Assembly: GCA_030015575.1 (NCBI GenBank)
Contig: CM057337.1
Coordinates: forward strand, 292,912,044-292,976,043
From: Agapanthus africanus
Taxonomy: Eukaryota; Streptophyta; Magnoliopsida; Asparagales; Amaryllidaceae
Direction of reading: 5' to 3'
Length of the DNA: 64,000 nucleotides
Part shown: positions 59,601 to 64,000 of the stretch, piece after piece
Position numbering within the stretch: the first letter of the stretch is position 1
How the letters are laid out: each line of letters opens with the position of its first letter
Translations under genes and position numbers: made by a program
The notes under the pieces: model-generated
What the model was told of the DNA's origin: nothing
The model's input: the letters and a program-made list of their open reading frames with translations, nothing else
The model's database searches: none

Positions 59601-61756
59601 TGTTAGTTATATGTATGCCCTAGAGGCCATTACTGTACATACGATGTATATTGTAATGGTTGCTTGGACATATATAGGGAGGACTTTCTTGCTCGACATG
59701 ATAGTATGCTATTTGGTTGTACTTTATCTTAACATGTACTCTGATTGTCTCTATGTTACATGTTGATAAAGCCCTTAGGATATGTACTCGACTACTGGGA
59801 CTATGATGAGATCATACTAGTGGGGCCACGGTAGTCAACGAGAACATCCTAAAACTGTTCCTAGCCGAGGGTGTATCGAGACAGGGCATCGATGCACCAG
59901 AGTAGACTAGCGTATACGCATCTTGACCCATAAGATGGGCGATGGATGATCCCATATCCATCGGTGTTTGAAATCAAGGATGGTGTACGGGTGCTCAGTA
60001 GAGACTGGGTACACTGGGCGGACTTGCCGAGAACTCCCAGATGGTATTATACCTCACGTCAGATGGAAGTTCTCCGGTGACACAGGTACAGAGTAGTCTG
60101 TTGACCCGAGATCGTCATAGTGTCTTTTGTTATTCCCACTGTGCTTTGATTTCCATCATACCACGTCCAAGAGGGATGCAAAAAGGTGGCTTTTGGGTAC
60201 AGTCCCGAATCACATGGAGGCAATGAGCGATAGGAGGGGATTCGTCTCTCCCGGTATAGGGAGTTGATGTTGTGCTGTGTTCGATTGGCTATAACTGGAA
60301 ATCCTTGGCCAGGGTTGCTGAGATTTACTGGTAAGTGTTATTAGTAGTTTTTCGAACTGTTATAGACCTCAAATCGACACGACTTATCGAGCTACTGGGG
60401 TCTGACGTTTACCACCCCTAGGCGAGATATGCGACATATCAGACGACGAGACCGGACTGTACAGGAGTGTTACTGATTAGATTCACAGGAGAATGTACAG
60501 GCTTGCTTGTTGATCTTCTGAGCGCTCAATACCTGGGTGGCTGTTACGTTTAGCTGATCGCTTGCAGCTTGTGGGTGTTTGATATGATCATCACCTAATG
60601 CCGGCGTATTGACAATTCTTTAAAGTCCTACACAGAGGTTTCTTGGCTCAGGAAAAACGGAGTAGGAGCACATATGTGATATGTGCCGGACCGAGGATAA
60701 TACTGTATGTGATACCATATTAGATTCTCGTGATATGAGATATCGGCAGGGTATATGTGATATAGCCGGGTCATCGTATTAGTCGGTTATATGCGATATA
60801 GCCGGATTGTCGGATCAAGAGTTGATTCGATAATTTAATGTATAATAATATATATGATATATTAAATTACATTAACTAATATATGCTGACTAAAAGATTC
60901 ATTTTCTCAAGGGAGAATACATTGATATACATGCGATATATGTTAATTGTATTATTTTCTATTGTTACAAAATATATTATATATGTGATGTATAATATTG
61001 TAACATGTTAGGGTTACAAATTTAACAATGGATTAGGGTTTAAACTTGGTTAAGGTTTGGATTAGGGTTAGCTTTTGCATGAAGCTTCCATGAAGCTTCA
61101 TAAAGCTTTGACTTTGTGGTTGCTTGATATTTTTGTGAGATATTATGTTAACCCAATCCAAACCATTAACTCTAGTTAACTCTCTACAAGGGTTAACTCT
61201 TTCATGCTTAACCCTTGGTTAGATTTGTAACTACTACAATAATTCATTGTTCATCACAAAAGGATTATGGTTATCATCTTCTTCCTCCTTGAGTTTCTTC
61301 TTGAAAAAGCTTTCTTTTGTGATGAAAGTGAGTGAGAAAAAGATTATAAATGAGAGAAAAAATCCTACTTCATCATCCTCATCTATCCTTGCCATTTAGA
61401 TGAGGGTGTTCACATCATTTCATGAGTGATAGCTTGTGTTAACGAAACTTCAAGATAGATCATCTTTGTTATCGAAGATCGGAATCAAGGTTGCATCATT
61501 CTCTTCGTGAAGCCTGTCGAGAGTCTAGAACACGATGATCGCTGCAAAGGGACCTCAACACGGAGCTTAAGAAGTGAAAGACCGGATCTACAAAGCTTGT
61601 AATCCCTCTCACTTAGTGTTAAAGTGTTTAACATGCTTGTTTTCGCCTAAACCCTAGTTTAAAGATCCGGCTTTGGGTTGTTCGGCACGGCAAAAATTTT
61701 AATCGGGCATGGTTGATGATTCGTAGACCCTTGTGCGCATTCCTAGCAATCCAACA
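59601..61756 (+). repeat. 5' LTR of E
   Basis: About 2156 bp, TGTTAGTTATATGTATGCCC to CAATCCAACA. Carries the perfect hairpin GCACATAT-GTG-ATATGTGC at 60668-60686. Confidence 0.9.
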
Positions 61757-61757
61757 G

Positions 61758-61770
61758 TGGTATCGGAGAC
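61758..61770 (+). other. Primer binding site of E, diverged
   Basis: TGGTATCGGAGAC matches the usual TGGTATCAGAGCC at 11 of 13 positions, in the expected place one base after the LTR. Confidence 0.78.
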
Positions 61771-61938
61771 AAGATAGAGCTTTTGGCGAAGTTTGAGCGA
61801 AGTTTAAAGTCCGATCGAACCCGAAAACCCCGACACGAACCCTTATCTGTACATTTTTTTAAAATGTGGTTTTTTCTGAATTAAAAATGCTCAGAAAAAC
61901 AAGCAGGAAAACCTAAGAATTACTGTGAAGTACGGTCC

Positions 61939-62029
61939 ACTAAGTCAATTATTTGACCATGGAACCGCGGCCAAACCATGGGTTTGGTGGCGGTTCCGCG
62001 GCCAAAATTGTGACTTAGTCCCTGGAATT
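61939..62029 (+). other. GC-rich leader hairpin, E
   Basis: GGAACCGCGGCCAAACC (61971-61987) pairs with GGTTTGGTGGCGGTTCC (61991-62007) with two mismatches; outer ACTAAGTCA/TGACTTAGT (61939-61947, 62021-62029) pair exactly. Confidence 0.82.
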
Positions 62030-63509
62030 TCATGTAATTATTCTTAGGGCTTTTCTTGTTAATTTTTTCTGGGAAATTTTTAATTCCACTCAAGTGTTGA
62101 GTTTTCTAGGGTTGTATTGGAGACTCGTTGATTCGATCGGATAATTTAACTTCGTTTAGTTTTGTCCGGATAATTTTAGAAACTATTAAAAAGTTCGAAC
62201 GGATATCAATAACTCACTTTTTCCCCAGTCGGAAAATTTTTCAAAAGTTGGATTTTTTCTCGAGTTTAAGAATGTTCTAAGACGTGCAAGTAACACGGTG
62301 GACCCTCTAGAAGACAACAAACCTTAACTCGATTATGTGACCGTCTTGAACTGCCTCTAAACCTTAGGGTTTGCGGCTGTACGGCGTGCCATATGTGAGG
62401 CGTTGGATTGAACCTTCTACGGCTGGACCATTGGTACTGTAGCATGTGATGGATGTTTTAAAACTAATTTCTAGTGTCGAGAACTATTTGGGAAAACTTG
62501 GGTGTTTGATTATTCGATCGAAAAGTTTAACATTGTCTATTTATCTGGAATGTGATACAATATTTGGAATCCACAAATAGTTATGAGATAACTAATTTGA
62601 ATGTTATAAACATAGCAGTTCAGTCTCAGATGATCGGTTGCCACGGAATTTTGATGTGATCAAAAGTCCATCGCAATCATGTAGCGTATGCGGATACTCG
62701 CCGGATAAACTTAATAGACAGCCACACCCCATAGCCCAGACCAAGTGACTGTAGGAGAACCCCGTCGCCAAAAGCATCCGTTCGGGTGCTCACGGCAGCG
62801 GTGTTCCGCCTTAGTGCACTTCATCGACGGCATCAGGTGTGAGGCCGTCTACTAAAGTTTGCGACGAGCATTCGATCAGGTTGTCGGGAATCTTGTTGAA
62901 TTTCCCGACTTGATATTGAAAAGTGTTTTCGATAATGAGACTAAAATGCGGGGTTTATAATTGTTAGGCATGCGATGTCTAAGGAATTCTTTTGGTTAGG
63001 CATGCGATGTCTAAGGAGGTTGCGGATTCCAACTGTTGTAGTTTTACACTTTCTTTTTTATGACCGTAAGTGTAGTATGTAGTTGTATTGCCGGTTTTCG
63101 TTGCTATATATCGACGAAAATCGGTGTATGTATACTTACATACGTTGATGATATGAGATATTATGTGTTGCCGTGATATGTTATATTGGATCGTCATGTT
63201 TTAATAGCCAGGGGTTTTATATGAGATGAGAGTTTTTTCTTTTTCATTCATGCAAAATTCATTTGTATGTAATATTCTTTTATTGGGGCACTTCCGGGCT
63301 GAGGATGCTGTCACCATTGTACATTATTTACTTTTCCGCATTAGGTAGAACTAAGGCGGGGAGCATAAGTAATCGGGTTCTAGGGTCCAGTGGGAGACCA
63401 TCTCGAGTAGTCGAGACCGAGTCTCCTAACCCTAGAATTGGCAGTGTTGCTTGCCGCTCTTGTAGGGGTCTAGGGATGTGGGTTTGGCTATTCATCACGA
63501 CCGTGGAAT

Positions 63510-63544
63510 CCGTGTTTTATACAGGCACGTATTGAAAACACGGA
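63510..63544 (+). other. GGC-loop hairpin (SL-I), E
   Basis: TCCGTGTTTT/AAAACACGGA, perfect 10-bp stem, loop containing ACAGGCACG. Confidence 0.78.
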
Positions 63545-63702
63545 CATCCTAGTATATCCAATATTTCATATATGTTCTTCTGCTGCAATGTTCTGTGATG
63601 AGATCATATTACTGCCTGAGACGAATGTTTAAATTATATATATGAGATATATGTTATATTGCAGATTTCGTTTCAAATGTGATGCTTGTGAAGTATAATA
63701 AA

Positions 63703-63729
63703 ATGGGACTTCATTAATGAGATTAATGA
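63703..63729 (+). other. ATGGGA-box hairpin (SL-II), E
   Basis: ATGGGACT followed by TCATTAAT-GAG-ATTAATGA, perfect 8-bp stem. Confidence 0.72.
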
Positions 63730-63825
63730 AACAAAAAGAAACCTAAAGATATTGTAGAAACTTGTTTAAAAACTGGTAGCTCTAGTTCTTGCTTTGCATA
63801 GCGGTGTTCCTTGTAGAACATCCAG

Positions 63826-64000
63826 CACCTTATTCAATAAGGAAAGAGCCGAGATCCTTTCACTGGGAGTGACCTCTTTAGTGAAACTAGCAGATGCTAC
63901 AAACTCGGTTTGTCTTCTGATTGCTTCTATAGTTCTTGCTTTGCACAGCGGTATATACGATATATCCTGCACCTTATTCGATGAGTAAAGAGCCGACGAT
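63826..64000 (+). repeat. Tandem ~145-bp repeat pair in the E leader (second unit cut)
   Basis: GTAAAGAGCCGA/GGAAAGAGCCGA context at 63841 and again at 63985; the second unit runs off the window. Confidence 0.72.

Larger units (their letters stand above)
28215..64000 (-). mobile_element. Element B: Ty1/copia element of the A family, split by C and E, 5' end outside window
   Basis: 3' LTR 28215-30314, internal 30315-34266 and 56836-58069, primer site 58082-58070, 5' LTR from 58083 to the E insertion at 59600. C is inserted with duplication TCGTC and E probably with CATTG. The rest of the 5' LTR must lie beyond 64000. Candidate target duplication GATAC at 28210-28214. Coding remnants and leader match A throughout. 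Confidence 0.88.
59601..64000 (+). mobile_element. Element E: Ty1/copia element of the F/S family, 5' part
   Basis: LTR 59601-61756, primer site 61758-61770 and leader to the window edge, ending before gag. CATTG (59596-59600) is the probable left target duplication. No coding sequence is visible. Confidence 0.88.
61771..64000 (+). other. E leader
   Basis: GC-rich hairpin 61939-62029, an extra ~390-bp segment absent from F (62574-62962), a 22-bp direct repeat TTAGGCATGCGATGTCTAAG (near 62964 and 62995), SL-I 63510-63544, SL-II 63703-63729, and the ~145-bp tandem repeat pair from 63826. The SL-III box is missing. No gene. Confidence 0.72.

Overview
The window looks like intergenic DNA of a large flowering-plant genome made almost entirely of LTR retrotransposons inserted into one another. 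I see no host gene, rRNA, tRNA or CRISPR array. The plant assignment rests on element type: Ty1/copia elements with about 2.1-2.3 kb LTRs, initiator-Met-tRNA primer sites and a conserved GCCCTAGAGGC box near the LTR start, which as I recall is typical of the Angela/BARE lineage; plus one Ty3/gypsy element of Athila type with an Asp-tRNA primer site. The species cannot be named.

Layout. G: Athila-like gypsy element, minus, from the left edge to 5278. R: truncated copia reverse transcriptase piece, plus, 5627-6375, joined to the broken 3' LTR of F. F: copia element, minus, 6376-25260, with nearly all gag missing and one frameshift in pol; it is split by A. A: complete minus-strand element, 11354-21606, CACAT target duplication, about 2258-bp LTRs that look roughly 98% identical, coding part heavily decayed. 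25261-28214: old LTR-like sequence without a recognisable gene. B: same family as A, minus, 28215 to beyond the right edge, split by C and by E. C: plus, 34267-56830 (TCGTC duplication), split by D. D: minus, 42226-54835 (TATAC duplication), same family as C, with a gag-pol frame broken only by three stop codons, split by S. S: solo LTR, plus, 49469-51683 (AAGCA duplication). E: plus, 59601 to the right edge, cut before gag. The deepest nest is S in D in C in B.

The elements would have used the usual retrotransposon cycle (Gag particle; protease, integrase, reverse transcriptase and RNase H from pol; tRNA-primed reverse transcription), but every coding region visible here carries lesions. F lacks most of gag, and A/B have ruined pol and gag while keeping LTRs, primer site, polypurine tract and leader, so A/B probably moved using proteins made by relatives.

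The most interesting signal is non-coding. Between primer site and gag the copia elements share an ordered set of predicted RNA stem-loops whose sequences differ between elements while pairing is kept: a long GC-rich hairpin built on CCGCGGAACCGCGG (also in the unrelated gypsy element), a hairpin with a GGC-type loop, a CGTTAG...CTAACG hairpin, a hairpin just after an ATGGGA box, a tandem pair of about 140-bp repeats, and three spaced TTGAC motifs before gag. I propose this as a packaging/dimerisation/translation-control region shared by autonomous and parasitic elements. All identity estimates are by eye; no alignment, folding or database search was run.
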